Source: Azadirachta indica (taxonomy: Eukaryota; Streptophyta; Magnoliopsida; Sapindales; Meliaceae). Taken from it: a stretch of DNA of 64,000 bases. Location: NCBI GenBank assembly GCA_022749755.1, contig CM040448.1, positions 14,754,481 to 14,818,480 of the forward strand, given 5' to 3'. The notes below the pieces were generated by a model. It saw only the letters and a list, made by a program, of their open reading frames with translations. It had not been told where the DNA came from and searched no databases. Below are positions 13,701 through 25,363 of this stretch, in pieces (positions within the stretch are counted from its first letter, which is position 1; each line of letters opens with the position of its first letter). Both the position numbers and the translations under genes were made by a program.

Positions 13701-15795
13701 GTCTTGTTCCTCACTTGAGTGTCCCTTTTTCTCATTGTTAGTGGAAAACAAATATTTCAAATGAAATTGAGCAGCACAAGCAGGCTGTAAAGCGCGTTTC
13801 AGATGAACTAGAAAAGCTCAAGCATGCTGAAGACAGTCTTCCAGAGGTAATAACAATCTACAACTGTGAATTTACAACTTTTTTTTGGCAAATTTCTAAT
13901 ATTGAATTAGGACAATCCGCAGCTGTTAATTTACAACATTTTTATGGCAAATTTCTAACATTGAATTTGTCCGAGTAGGTAGTGTAGTTCCATTACATTG
14001 TTCCTATCCTTTTCATTAATCCTCAGGGTATTTTTTTGAATTTTAAGCTGGTCACTTGAAGAAACACCCGGTTCCAATTTGATTTTGTTTTCTGCAGTCA
14101 TTTATGTATGCTAGAATGAATCACATTTTATATTGGAATACTAAACACTGCCTAAATTGATGTTATTATGTTACCATGGTATCTCATTCTCTAGTTGATT
14201 TTTGTAATTTTTTCTCAGGGTACCTCAGTAGTTCAGCTCCTTTCTGGAACAATTTTGGACGATCATGCTTCATCCTATTTGTCAGCTGTTGAAAATTTTG
14301 AAAAGGTTGCGCGCTTTATTTTTAATGAGCTTGGAACTAGTGCTCCTACCGATACTTCCGTAGTCTCAGATGCTCCTGCAGCAACTACAACAGGTATAAT
14401 TTTTTTCCATCCTTTTTAACTGATCATCGCCTCCAAATATGGTGACCACTTCTGTTTGCCCCTGAAGCTCCAGCAGTCACAACTCAAGCTCCCCTTACAG
14501 TTTCTTCAGCAGCACCTGCAACCAGTCATTTCCCAGTAAAACAAACAGATGGAAAAGAAAGATTAGTTCCTCCGAAAACTAATGTTGAAACTCGTAAACC
14601 TGGGCGGAAGTTGGTTCGTCCCCGACTTAATAAACCCGAAGAGACACAGGGTGATTCAGAGATGTCAGAGGTTGAAGGATCTAACATTATGGGGAAGATT
14701 GTTCCATCTCATGATGGAGAAACTCAAGGCAATCTCACGCAGCAGAGTCAACCGTTGGCTCGTAAGCGCCTAGCTTCATCCACACCTGAGTTGCGTGAGG
14801 AATCGCTCTCTCAAGGAGATCCCTGTACTGATGTCTCAGCACCTCTGCTGAAAAAGTCCAAGGGAACTGATTCATCACCAGAGGATGCTGGAGGGCAATC
14901 TGCATCTCCTGTGGAAAATCTTGAATCTCAGCCAACAACTGAGGAATCTTTGGATCCTGTTGGTGATTTAGCTCAAGGTTCAAATGAAGAAGCTGTTGAA
15001 GCTGAAAAGGAAGAGGTTGACAATACAGGAGAGAAGGCCGAGGAGCTAAAAGAACCCCAACAAGTAGATGCTACAAGTGAAGCAGAATTGTCAGGTGATA
15101 AGAACAATGCTTCAGAAGAGAATTTGGATAGGCAAGCTTGTGAGATGGCATCTGATGATGGAGCAAAGGATCAGTCTGAACTAGAGAACCAACATTTGAA
15201 AATGGAATCTGAGGGCGAAAGGGAAGAGGGAGAGCTGTTGCCAGATGTTACAGATCTTGAAGGGGCTGCTGACGTGTCAAATGTGGTGGGGAGCCCAGAT
15301 ATTGGGGAGCTTCAGCCTGAGCTTATTTCAACTGCCATGGTTTCACCATCTAGGATCGAGGATGAAACTAAAGCTCCAGTGCAATCCCCAGAGGCTGTAA
15401 ATGATGAGAAAAATGATGAAGGTGGAGCTGAAGAAAACGCTGAAGGTTTTGATAAATCTAAGGATAGTAATGCCCAGGCCGCTGAAGAGGCAGATTTGGT
15501 ACCTGAAGCTGCCTTGGCTAATACTGAGACTGCTGCAACTAGTTCTGCTGTAGAACCGGACATGTCAAGACAAGTGAGTCCAAGTGTAACCACCCAAGAA
15601 GTAAAACAGGCATCACCCAGAAGTAATGCCCCACATATTGTAAATCTACGAGAAAGAGCGCGAGAGAGGGCTATGCAAAGACAGGCTGGAGCAATGCCTC
15701 CTACTGTAGGCAGAGGTCGTGGTAGATCAGTAGCACGTGGCCGTGGTGTACGTGGTGGGCGCGGTGGACGTGGACAAACTCCTGGTCAACAATGA
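59..15795 (+). CDS. NUA: Nuclear-pore anchor (NUA/TPR homologue), 5' end outside window
   Basis: Large coiled-coil protein of the nuclear-pore basket, the plant counterpart of TPR/Mlp; the family is linked to mRNA export and SUMO homeostasis. I traced 38 exons, all GT-AG and phase-consistent, totalling 4962 nt (1653 codons plus stop TGA 15793): 59-151, 881-929, 1480-1583, 1667-1735, 2280-2423, 2520-2624, 2756-2869, 2988-3066, 3551-3591, 3686-3759, 4269-4371, 4457-4591, 4669-4767, 4904-4945, 5043-5096, 5713-5892, 6068-6115, 6212-6250, 7956-8033, 8112-8186, 8267-8451, 8531-8633, 9045-9161, 10213-10305, 10523-10681, 10756-10809, 11189-11302, 11513-11590, 11715-11864, 11929-12012, 12451-12597, 12683-12736, 12863-12950, 13073-13146, 13241-13369, 13742-13846, 14219-14393, 14468-15795. 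Arabidopsis NUA is about 2090 residues, so roughly 440 N-terminal residues lie upstream. Exons to about 13.8 kb encode heptad-like coiled coil rich in E, K, L and Q. The large last exon is acidic and ends in an RG/RGG-rich basic tail. It converges on the ECT gene. Confidence 0.95.
7308..7640. repeat. Diverged direct duplication in NUA intron
   Basis: About 7308-7410 and 7531-7640 share TCCTCTTAG, GTATTAT, TAAGCCCAA, ATGCTTGGCTG and TTTCAAAATATAAAAT in the same order (period about 223 bp). Confidence 0.75.
7473..7490 (+). other. Candidate 18-bp microexon in NUA
   Basis: Within the 1.7-kb intron 6251-7955, an in-phase 18-nt block encoding GLDLEQ is bounded by a CTAG acceptor and a strong GTATGT donor. 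Inclusion would keep the frame. It is not needed to explain the protein and is not clearly conserved with the Arabidopsis protein, so it may be alternative or fortuitous. Confidence 0.3.
7738..7759. repeat. (AC)11 microsatellite in NUA intron
   Basis: Perfect CA/AC run preceded by an interrupted TA run (7720-7737). Confidence 0.95.
13864..13968. repeat. Short direct duplication in NUA intron
   Basis: 13864-13909 and 13923-13968 are direct copies sharing AATTTACAAC, GGCAAATTTCTAA and ATTGAATT, with a period of about 59 bp. Confidence 0.8.
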
Positions 15796-16965
15796 TAAGC
15801 TTTTGAAATTGTGGAATGAATTACTCGGGACATGTTTTTAGATCTCTTTTACTCATTTCTGTTGTTCCGTGTGAGGGGATACCGACTTGTGTCCGTACTG
15901 ATTGATATAGTAGCAGAGCCATTATAAGTGGATTGAGTTGTGTATGAACTCCTCTACTTTGAGATGCGTTTTCTTCCACATCTTTAGAGGGGTAAAATGT
16001 TTACCAAATAGATTTTTAGTTACCTAAGTCAAGATTTCCCACTTCTGATTCTGAAGAAATTAGCGGGTTAGTCGTCATGTCATAATATGAATATTGTAGA
16101 AAGAATGTCAGAAATATGCTTACGAGACGACACGGCAATTGATTCATAGCCTAAAATTGTGGGTGTAAATTGTCGCTAAGAAAGGATTCGTAATGCTCAC
16201 TACAAGATTTATATTGGGCCAGGAAACTTAAGTGAGTTCGGAGGATTTGGAATGAAGACGAAAATTTTGCAATACATCAAAGGAAAGCTGTAACGCGATA
16301 CGCAGTAAAACGTAAAGTAGCTAAATAGTTCGACAGCATTTCTAATGCGATAACTTGTTGGATTTTAAAGTAAATGTCTTTTTCTATCTATGAATTATTT
16401 TGTCCATAATATTTTATCATGACATCCAAAATTAAACCAAAGGTGCAGCACATAATTCATTATACAAGAGACGCCTCTACCACCATTCGCTTCTTTCTCG
16501 TACTGTGCAACCACAACTGTTTGAGCGCAGCAAATCAAAATCACACCACAATATAGAGGAAAAATGTTAATGGGAAACAATAGAAATCCATACACATTAT
16601 GGAAAGTAAAACAGCGAAGAAACAGCAATTTGCATTGTGCGATGTGGACCCACCCCATTTCCATCGCCAACAATAGTGGCATCCTCCTTTTTCCATGGCA
16701 AACAAAAACCCATTTTCTCCTCAAAGAATCATTCTTGTTGCACTGGAAACCACCACCATCTTCTTAATTCCTTTTCACTTTCTATCCAAAAAACTTCACA
16801 TTTCACATTTCCTTTAGAGACCTATTTCATCATTCAAAGTTCTATTTGACAATCTGCATCCACGCAGCAGCAGAGTATGCCGCGAGCATTTATGGGGCTG
16901 AAATTTGCATAGATCCCGTGATGCTGCTGGCTTTTGGTAATCCATCTATCAGGCCCATATTTTTG
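15796..16965. other. Convergent 3' flanks of NUA and ECT gene
   Basis: 1170 bp between two facing stop codons. It must hold both 3' UTRs and terminators. Several short open frames occur on both strands, but none has splice context or a recognisable product. The end points of the two transcripts cannot be fixed from sequence. Confidence 0.7.
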
Positions 16966-19900
16966 TTATTCCTTGCGAGGCTCCTCAGAATTTTCTGCAG
17001 CAGATAACTCTTCAGGCTGAAAATTGGCGGTTAATTCATCTGCTTTCTGCTGCAAAATAAAAAACCACAACAGGAAAAGACAAACCAAAAAATTATTTCA
17101 AACGACATACCATAGGAGAGAGTTGCATGAACGTCTTAGAAGAGCATTACATAAAGAAAAATAAGTTGGAACTAACACACTTTAGGACAGAATATCAAAC
17201 CAATCCCAATATGCAAACAAGACCTTAATTAATTAATTAATTTGTAATGGAAGAGAATTCACTTTAGAATCTTAAGTTTAACAATTCACCCATTATAGTC
17301 ATGGCCCTGACAGCACATAAGATTCCCAATCCTCCACCCACAATTACGCCAAATGCGTCCCACATGTAAATGCATTCAAGCAAACTAAATAAAGAATTGA
17401 TAAAAGAATACGATAAACTCTGTGTCTTCTTAAACAAGCAAGTTGAAAATGAAGGATAAGAGAGAAACCTGTATATGATCATGATGAGGCATAGATGGCC
17501 TTATTTTCTTTTCTTGCATCACCTTCTGACGGCTTTCATAAAAATCAAAATCATCCAGTATGCATGTCTTTGCAGGATAGTTCTTCAATATGTTCAACAT
17601 TTCAATACCGTGACTAAATCTTACCTGGAAATGAAATACAACAAACAGCATGCTTGGTTAGAAGAGAGAACAAAAGTCATATGACAAACCCAAGAACAGT
17701 GACAATTGAATGATAGTCTACCTCCTGTGTGTCTCTACTATTGGTTACAGGCTTGTTGTCATTATTCTCAAGTATTATATGTCGTAACTGTGGGTTTGGA
17801 ACATCTTTTACAATGTGCCACTGAACGGGGAAATAGCCACTCCACTTATCTTGTTGCCAAAAATCCATACTCTTATTGAAATCCACATGGCCAATCATCT
17901 CTGCAACTCCACAGAACTGACCACTTGCATTCACCTAGCCACAAAATAAAACAAGAAACAAAAATAAAGCGTTAATTACTACCTCCTGAGAAAAGCAGTG
18001 CTATATAAATTTACAAAATTCATACACAATTCACCATAACTGTTTTGAGGCAATACTCAAACCAAATACCAAACTACCTGAGATAGAATCACACTAGGCA
18101 TCAAAATACAAAACATACCGAAAAGAAAAGAAACACTGGACATTTGCTGCCTTTCTCAGCCTTCCTATTCTGTGCATCTTTGTATGCACTATCCAGTCTC
18201 TTATTCCCATTTGGAGTACTAGCCCACACATTATATTTGATGCTTTTATGAATGTCATCTTCACTGTAAGATTTGATAACAAAGAAAAGCGCCTGATCAT
18301 ATTTAGTTGGGAAGTCAGGAAGGTTATACTGATCCTTCCGAATAAGAGACATTGTGCTGTCACTGTTTCCATTCTCATCGGTAGCCAAAGGTCCAACAGT
18401 ATTAACTCCAGAGACTAAAGCATCTTTAGTATTTGTTGTCCTAGGAACATATTTCTGCTCAGTCAGCAAACCAAAATCACTAATGCTACTGACTCTGCTT
18501 CTTGTTTTTGCCTTTTCACTTCCACCCCACCCCCGCACATTTGGTTTGTAATCAACTGCGCTATTTGAATAAAGCACTCCAACCTTCCCTTGATTATACA
18601 GCGGAAACTTCGCAAATGGGAAGTAACCTCTGCCTGGAGCATCTGGCTGCAAAGTTGAACCATGTTGCAAAGCCTGGAAGGCATAGCAAAATTATCACAA
18701 GTGCAAGATGGAGAGGAAAAAATACCAAGTACGAAGAACTCTAGTACCTTGCTTGTTGGTTTTAACTGGTGCATGTCATGACCCGTTGAAACATTCAACG
18801 ATGGCAAAGGTTTTTTCAGTTCTGGCAGATGTCCAAAATCAGAATTTGGCAACTTTTTTAAAACAGGAGCATGGTTATGACTCGCTGAAGATACATTAGA
18901 TTTAGAGCAAGGAATTTCATGAAGCCAATTGAAGTTATTTCCATATGTTGCGTCCCCAACCAAAAAGGATGGATCACATGGGTAGGGTGATGGAACTAAC
19001 TCTGCATGAGGGAGAGCATTTGGATGGTAACCAGGGGAAGCAATGGATGGTTGAAACAAAGGGCCAGGTAAAAATGGCTGTTGACCAAGATACTGACCAT
19101 CAACACCAAATGTAGCCACAGGCAGATAAGGGCCATATGAACTATAACCCGGCTGAAATGCTGGAATTACGTACATAAAAGATCCATTATCTGCTTGAAT
19201 AACCTAAATGAAGTACGGATAACATGAGATCAGTTATCGCCAAAATAACAATTCTCTGAGTAGAAAAGATTATTTGATTAAGAGCAGCATACTAAAGAGT
19301 AAAAAAATTCATTCAACATTCAGGATCAACAGCCTCTTATATTCCCAAAAGAATTTTGCAAAAATTTTTCAAGGAAACAGTCCCTCACAGATTCATAACC
19401 CAGACAAACATAATCAAACGCCCACATTGATTTGTCAACAGCATGAGGAAAAGAAATACTCACAGGATATTGAAGTTCCATCCCATCACCTGCCACATAG
19501 TACCCTTGGTCATCCACTTCCCAGAAAGCACCATCATAACCTGCGAACACGCTAATGTAAGATGTTAAAAAAAATATACACAAAATCAATAGAGGTGCAT
19601 AGAGAAAAGACAAGACATTTTAATTGATTTATCACATCAAACCTGGATAACAGTAACCATAATAGGCTCCGGCCTGATAAGTTGCACCTTGATCTGTTGC
19701 CAGAGATTCATGATCCACATCGCTTTCTTTCAAACTGCAAATTGCATCTCCTGTAGAGGAAATGCAGGATGTTGCATCTGATGGACTTTCCTCCTTTGAA
19801 GGAACCTGAAATTTTTACAATGCAAAATGCATAAATTTAGTATTCATGGCCTGCATCCTCTCTTTTCCTCCTCCTCTATTACCTTTTCACCTCCAAAACA

Positions 19901-20512
19901 AAATCATGGAGAAATTTCTTGTAGCTAAAGATTATTGATTCGTCAAGGCATCATCCGTCATGTTATACAATTTGACATGTTTACCACAAAATTAACAATT
20001 ACATTGCAATTTATTATGCAATAAATATCACAATCCATAAAAATTTAACCAAATAAAAAGTAACAAGCAGAAGAGTAAAGGGAGCTTTACCTTATTGGAA
20101 CTGGAAAGATGGGCAGAAGAATCAACAACCTTAAGATTCTTCATCATCTCTTCTAAGGCTGATAAAACAGAAGATACAGTTACCAAACAACACAGTCAAG
20201 CAAGAATTATACAAAAAATTATGTTAAGAAGACAACATATAACTATTTCATAAATAGATGTCCAAGACCCAGACCCACATGATCCCCAGATCGGAAAATA
20301 TACTATTTTATTCATTTCTAAATAACCTCACAAAAAACACCATCAAATTTCTTAATAGGCAAGTCAACTTCGAAACAGAAAAAAAATACCCATTAAAAAC
20401 AATAAGAATATCAAAAAAATCCCACAAAAAGATGAAAACTTGCAAAGAAAAACGCAAAGAAAGGGAGAAACTTACGTTTATGGGGGAGCGAAAAATGAGG
20501 AGCAGTAGCCAT
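16966..20512 (-). CDS. YTH-domain m6A reader, ECT family (ECT8-like)
   Basis: Cytoplasmic reader of N6-methyladenosine in mRNA (EVOLUTIONARILY CONSERVED C-TERMINAL REGION family). Nine exons in coding order: 20476-20512, 20091-20158, 19643-19805, 19464-19540, 18748-19203, 18119-18673, 17722-17934, 17469-17624, 16966-17049. They total 1809 nt, 602 residues, stop TAA. The N-terminal two-thirds is a low-complexity region rich in Y, P, G, S and Q. The YTH domain runs from about residue 390 to 530 across three exons. Its aromatic-cage tryptophans are visible: W417 in [10 protein letters not shown], and W478 and W483 in [10 protein letters not shown]. Next to NUA, as ECT8 is in Arabidopsis, which supports ECT8 orthology (inference). 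The ATG at 20512 is the first in-frame ATG after an upstream TGA. A CCATAG just upstream (about 20595) could be the acceptor of a leader intron. Confidence 0.92.
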
Positions 20513-21589
20513 AGCTTGAGTATCACACCACAACTCTCCGCAGTAGAATCCTTGTTTTCCCTCCAGTTTTAATTCCGTTCTTTGTCAGCAAATCTATGGA
20601 AATAGAAAAAATTTCAAATTAGAAGTTAAAAAAAAAAAAAATCTTGCAGCAAACACCAGCGTGAATTTAGAAATTTTTTTTTTGTATTGGATTACAGCCA
20701 ACAAAACAACCGATTCATACGCTGTCCAAATTATATATGTAATCTAACATTACCCAAATCTTCTCCACCCGAGATTCGCGTGTCTCGCTCTCTTTTTTAT
20801 TTTTGAAGATATAAAATAGAAAGGAGAAGGGAAATTCAGTAAAGAATGGAAGGCGCAGAAAGAGTACGAAGGGAGAAGGAATTGAAAGAAAGGAAACTTA
20901 AAGCTTTGGGATGCAAATGGAAGATCGATCAATCAATCAATCAAAAATAGGACAAAAGAGACGGTCGTGAGCCTTCCACGTCATGCTGCGATCAGATGAT
21001 TCCACGCTCTTTTGTTTTTTAAATTTTATTTTTTTTGGAATCTTCTGCTTTTCGTAATTGGCTTTTCCTTTTTCTTCTATGTAAGAATAATTTTTGGTTT
21101 TTCTTTTTCTTGGCTACAAAATAAAAAAGGAAATTCGTGAGTCATATACACGTTAATGTTATGTACGTGGCATCAAATTTTATTTTTCTTCTCTAAATTT
21201 GTTAATGAATAATGATAGAAATTTGCCTTTAATTATGTATGTACGGTCGCTAAGTCTTTGGTTCATAATTAACCACTTGCGCTAATATCACATCATATAT
21301 CATATGCTGCCACTCTATTCTATATTAATTATCCTTCCTGGCTATATCCAATCCATATCGTGATTTATAAGTACCACAGCTTTGCTTTAGCATATAGTAT
21401 CGAATACAATTCAATATTATTATTTTTTTAATCTTTAAGTACATTATTATCAATAAACCCTTTTGCCGAGATGCCAGCCTTCCACTTTCGAAGTTCAAAT
21501 ATATAATAACCAAACTTTAATTTAAGACCTCCACTATTATATTATATTATATTTATATTATATTATATTATATTGTTGTATGCATCACC

Positions 21590-21622
<33 letters not shown>

Positions 21623-21965
21623 AATCTTAAATACAAATAAGTATTAGACTTATTTATTATTCTATTGTCCATCCTCTTCTTGTGGAAATTGGGACGGTCC
21701 CCAAAGGAAAGGAGCATGAATGTTTGTCCAATAGCAAGCAAGCAAAGCCTAAACCAAATATTTCCCAAAATTTTGGTACTGGTATTCAAAGTGACAAAGC
21801 CATTTAAGAGTTCTAATTTTGTGCATCTCTCTCTCTCTCTTGATGAAGCCAACATTTTTTTAAGTTTGGACTTTTCCATGAATCCAGAAGAAGGAACCAG
21901 AACTCTTAATTGAAAATTCATTAAGTAATTAATAATAAACAAAAATATTATACTTTTCTCCCAAA
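20513..21965. other. ECT 5' flank and AT-rich spacer
   Basis: The first 250-450 bp probably holds the leader and promoter of the minus-strand ECT gene, including a possible leader intron with acceptor near 20595. Beyond that the DNA is AT-rich with microsatellites, a (TATTA)n stretch at about 21533-21575 and a TA/TG run at 21591-21622. No supportable gene was found; an open frame at 21568-21942 (-) has no recognisable product. Confidence 0.6.
21591..21622. repeat. (TA)n(TG)n microsatellite
   Basis: An uninterrupted TA dinucleotide run passes directly into about seven TG units. It is a simple-sequence repeat in intergenic DNA. Confidence 0.95.
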
Positions 21966-22746
21966 TTTTGAAAAAAAGTTAATATGCTTTCTCTAATTTT
22001 ATAAAAGTTAGATATCTCCTTTATTTTAAAAAAAAAAATCAAGGTCTCCCTAAAATTATTATTCATATTTTAATTTGATTATTTTACTTCTTTATTATTA
22101 AAAATATATAAAAAATAATTATATTATCTTTTTTTTTACTTTATAATAATTAATATAATCTTATTATAAAACTTAAATTTAAAAATTATAATAATATTTT
22201 AAGTCTTAATTATTTCTTTATTCCAAAATTTGTAATAAAATATTTATAATATCTAATTATATATAATTTTTAAAGTATATCATATTATTAAAATAATTTA
22301 TTTAAAAAATTATGTATAATTAATTGAAAATTTTTTTATAACATAAAATTATCATCAAAGTTTCTTAAATATTTATACAATTATACACAATTTTGGCAAT
22401 ATTAATTATACATAATTTTTAAAAAAAACTACTTTTTTAATAATGTGATATGTTTTTAAAAAATATATAATTAAATATTATATAAATTTGATAATAAATT
22501 TAAAAAAAATAAATAATTAAGAGTCAAAATATTATTATAATTTTTAAATTTAAATGTCAGAATAAAATTATATTAGTTATTATAAAATAAAAAATAAAGA
22601 TAATATAATTATTTTAAATATTTTTAATAGTAAAATGGTAAAATAATTAAATTAAAATGTAAATAATAACATTACAAAATATCTTTATTTTTTTTTTAAA
22701 TATAGGGATATCTTTTTTTTAAAATTTATATTAAGTTTTTTTAAAA
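21966..22746. repeat. Long imperfect inverted repeat (arms about 350 bp)
   Basis: Left arm 21966-22324 is the reverse complement of right arm 22401-22746, with only about 76 bp between them. Checkpoints read directly: 22173-22200 is exactly complementary to 22527-22554 (28 nt); 22309-22324 pairs with 22401-22416; 21966-21985 pairs with 22728-22746. No coding potential. It looks like a foldback or MITE-type non-autonomous DNA element, family unknown. Confidence 0.8.
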
Positions 22747-23036
22747 GAATACTACAATAATTTTAATAAATAAATAAATAAATAAAAATGAGTGACGTAC
22801 ATGATCGTATCCGAATACAATTGCTCGCTTGCTTGCTTAGGGGCAAAGGATTCCCAGCCATCCACTTCATCTCATGGAAAAGTCGTCCTCGAGTCTTGCC
22901 TAACCATTTATTTCCTAATTCTTTTAATTACTAATTATTATTGGTAAGAGTTAAGAGAGAATAGATCCTGTGCTGCCACGTTTGACCTTCAACACGACAT
23001 CCACGTGTCCTGGTTTCCTGACACTGATGTCTCATC

Positions 23037-23064
23037 ATCCATCCATCCATCCATCCATCCATCC
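23037..23064. repeat. (ATCC)n microsatellite
   Basis: Seven perfect tetranucleotide units in intergenic DNA. Shorter ATCC-like runs recur near 24900. Confidence 0.95.
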
Positions 23065-23489
23065 CCATTTGATATTCATAATCATAGTTTGTTTGTTGCC
23101 TTGGCCTTGGATGGTGTTTAATATGTATTTCTGATATGGAGGCCCAAATATTCTTGACACAACTCCATCATGTTGGGGTCAAGGCCCAAACATTCATTCA
23201 CTTTGGTTGCCGAGTACCATCGCACTCATTACCGTACCGGTCGGAGAAGACCAGAGAATCTTTTCTTAACTATTCTCGTGGAGTATAGCGTAACAAACAG
23301 TGTACCTTATTCATTATCTCATATCTTTTATTCAATCTGTCCCAATAAAAAATTAAAATCATGTATAGCACAAATATGTATGGTTGAGAAAAATGTAGAT
23401 TTTGTAATAATAAGAACATATGGATATCATAATAGGCCCTCCTATGATAGATGTGATACCTACTCCTTCCCTCATTCTTCATATATGTA

Positions 23490-24450
23490 TTGTTGGGTAA
23501 TAGATTTCGAGCGCCCACATGGAATCTGCTAATGCTAACACGTAAAAGGTTTTTCTTACAAAACCGAGTGATTCACTGTGTATGTAGAATGATCAATAAT
23601 TCTCTCAGTCGTCCACCGTGGTAATAATAAAAAGCCACTAAAATAATGTGAGATTTTCAGACGCTTTAATAATCCTCTCAGTTGTCTATTATGGTAATAA
23701 TGGAAAGCCACCACGGTAATGTGAGATTTTCAGACGTCTTTTCTAAACCTGAAGGGAAAGAATGGATCAAGCTGCAAGGTGGATCCCTTTGTGCAAAAAA
23801 AGGCTGTACAATGCCAGAAATGACAGGAGTGAGGATCACAGTTAAAAAGGCCAAAATTATAACATAGTGGTACAAGTTTGTGCATAAAAAGTTATAAAAT
23901 AAGCAAATAACAAAACGTCATCAATGAAGAGAGGACACATCAGTAAGGGACAGAGGAAAGTCCACTCACATAAGTAAAGTGGGATGAGACCGTGAGAAGA
24001 AAAAGTTAACTGATACTTGAATTTCACTAAAACAAACGCAATGATTACGTAACGGGAAAATGACTATCATAACGGGCATAGTGGTTACGTAATAGAGAAA
24101 CTCCCATCATAACAGGCACAATAGTCATTTAATAGGGATTTTGGAGGGAACTTTCTCCGTCCCTCACATATATATAAACCAAGATCTTCTCCTAGAAAAT
24201 GGTTGAATTCTAAGAACTCTAAGCCTCTCTCTGTTCTCTCCTATTTTTCTCTTTAAGCACACACATTTACGCCTGAACTTATTTCTCTAAAAAGGATTCT
24301 TTGAGCTAACTTGAGTGTCGGAGGGTTTCTGCCAGTGACATCACTAGCGCTATTGATCATTTGAGTTTTGCCAGTTTTCTCTTTATATACAAATCTTGAC
24401 TATTGACTAAAGTTTTCCTACGTGAAACCTACGTCGAGGTGGGAAGAATT
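23490..24450 (+). mobile_element. Probable LTR-retrotransposon remnant (solo LTR-like)
   Basis: The segment opens near a TGTTGGG motif (23489) and holds two imperfect 73-bp tandem copies (23595-23667, 23668-23740), then degenerate 40-bp-scale repeats around 24030-24140 with ACGTAA motifs. It continues with a TATA-like box TATATATAAA (24169-24178), a pyrimidine-rich leader, and the block CTTGAGTGTCGGAGGGTTTC (24311-24330), which resembles the R/U5 region of many plant Gypsy and TRIM LTRs (established motif, from memory). I found no primer-binding site, second LTR, gag or pol, so a solo or decayed LTR is the simplest reading. Both boundaries and the target-site duplication are unresolved. Confidence 0.45.
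23595..23740. repeat. Two 73-bp imperfect tandem copies
   Basis: Copy 1 is 23595-23667 and copy 2 is 23668-23740. Both begin AATAATYCTCTCAG and end near GTGAGATTTTCAGACG, with scattered substitutions between. They sit inside the LTR-like segment, in its putative U3 part. Confidence 0.85.
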
Positions 24451-25363
24451 TCGGCTATAATATAAAGAGAAATTCAAAACACAAATTAAGCATAAATAGC
24501 TAGCAAGCTTGACTTCAATTGATTTCAATGCACTTGCCCAATTACCAAGTTATAAAATCCAGAGCTGGTTAGGTACTTACCAGCGGAGAAAGCGCCTTGA
24601 TTCATGTAGAGGAAAAAAAATAAAAAATAAAATTTTTATAAAATATTTTGTATTCATATTATTAATATTTAATTAATGAACTTACTTATAGATTGCATGT
24701 CATGCACATCTATTTCTTCAACAAATAAAGAGTTGTAATATAGAGTATTTAGCTTTGTCTCTCTACATTATTGGGTTCTAGCACGTCAGAAATTGAGTCA
24801 TTCATCGCTACATTCATTGAGTGAATGAATGATTGATCACATTAATTAATTATTATCCTTAATTGATTCCATGTTTTACTTTAAGGTTTTGCTTTTTGTA
24901 TCCATCTATCCATCCACCAACGTATGTATGTACCCAAGTCACAATCTTATCACGACAAAATGTCTCATTCATCATCATAATAATAAATAGGCTTGTTTGT
25001 TTCTCACGCTATATATATATATATATATATACTAATGTGCCTCAAATGGCAACAATAATGTTTCAATTATTGAATAATTATCTCGCTTTAATTTTATCAT
25101 ACATACCATTCAACACTTACAACTGGCAAATATCAACCCAATTTAACTTCTTATCCGTTGATGATCATCATCACGTCTTTTCAATTATTTGTCAATTAGC
25201 AAACCCAAAATCTTTTATAAAAAAAAAAAAAAATCAATCCATAATTGCTTTGCTTTAACATATATGTATATTTTATATGTAATTTATATAAATATACCAA
25301 ATTAAGTACTATATGTTCGTAAATATGGAGTTTATAAAAAGAATCACTCTTTATGAAACAAAA
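24451..25363. other. AT-rich spacer downstream of the protease
   Basis: No gene is supportable. It contains an (AT)10 run at 25011-25030 and a poly-A stretch near 25220. The open frame 24863-25258 (+) is low-complexity and has no recognisable product. The 3' UTR of the minus-strand protease must begin just below 25364. Confidence 0.6.

Noticed and set aside
14735..15593. Reverse-strand open frames opposite the last NUA exon
   Set aside because: They are shadows of the long acidic coding exon, which keeps the antisense free of stops. No recognisable product.
16395..16724. 109-codon reverse open frame between NUA and ECT genes
   Set aside because: It lies in the shared 3' flank, lacks splice or promoter context and resembles no family I know.
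23170..23532. 120-codon open frame in the intergenic region
   Set aside because: Isolated, of odd composition, overlaps the LTR-like start, and has no domain signature.
24863..25258. 131-codon open frame
   Set aside because: Its product is low-complexity (runs of I, Y and K) from a TA repeat and poly-A. No homology seen.
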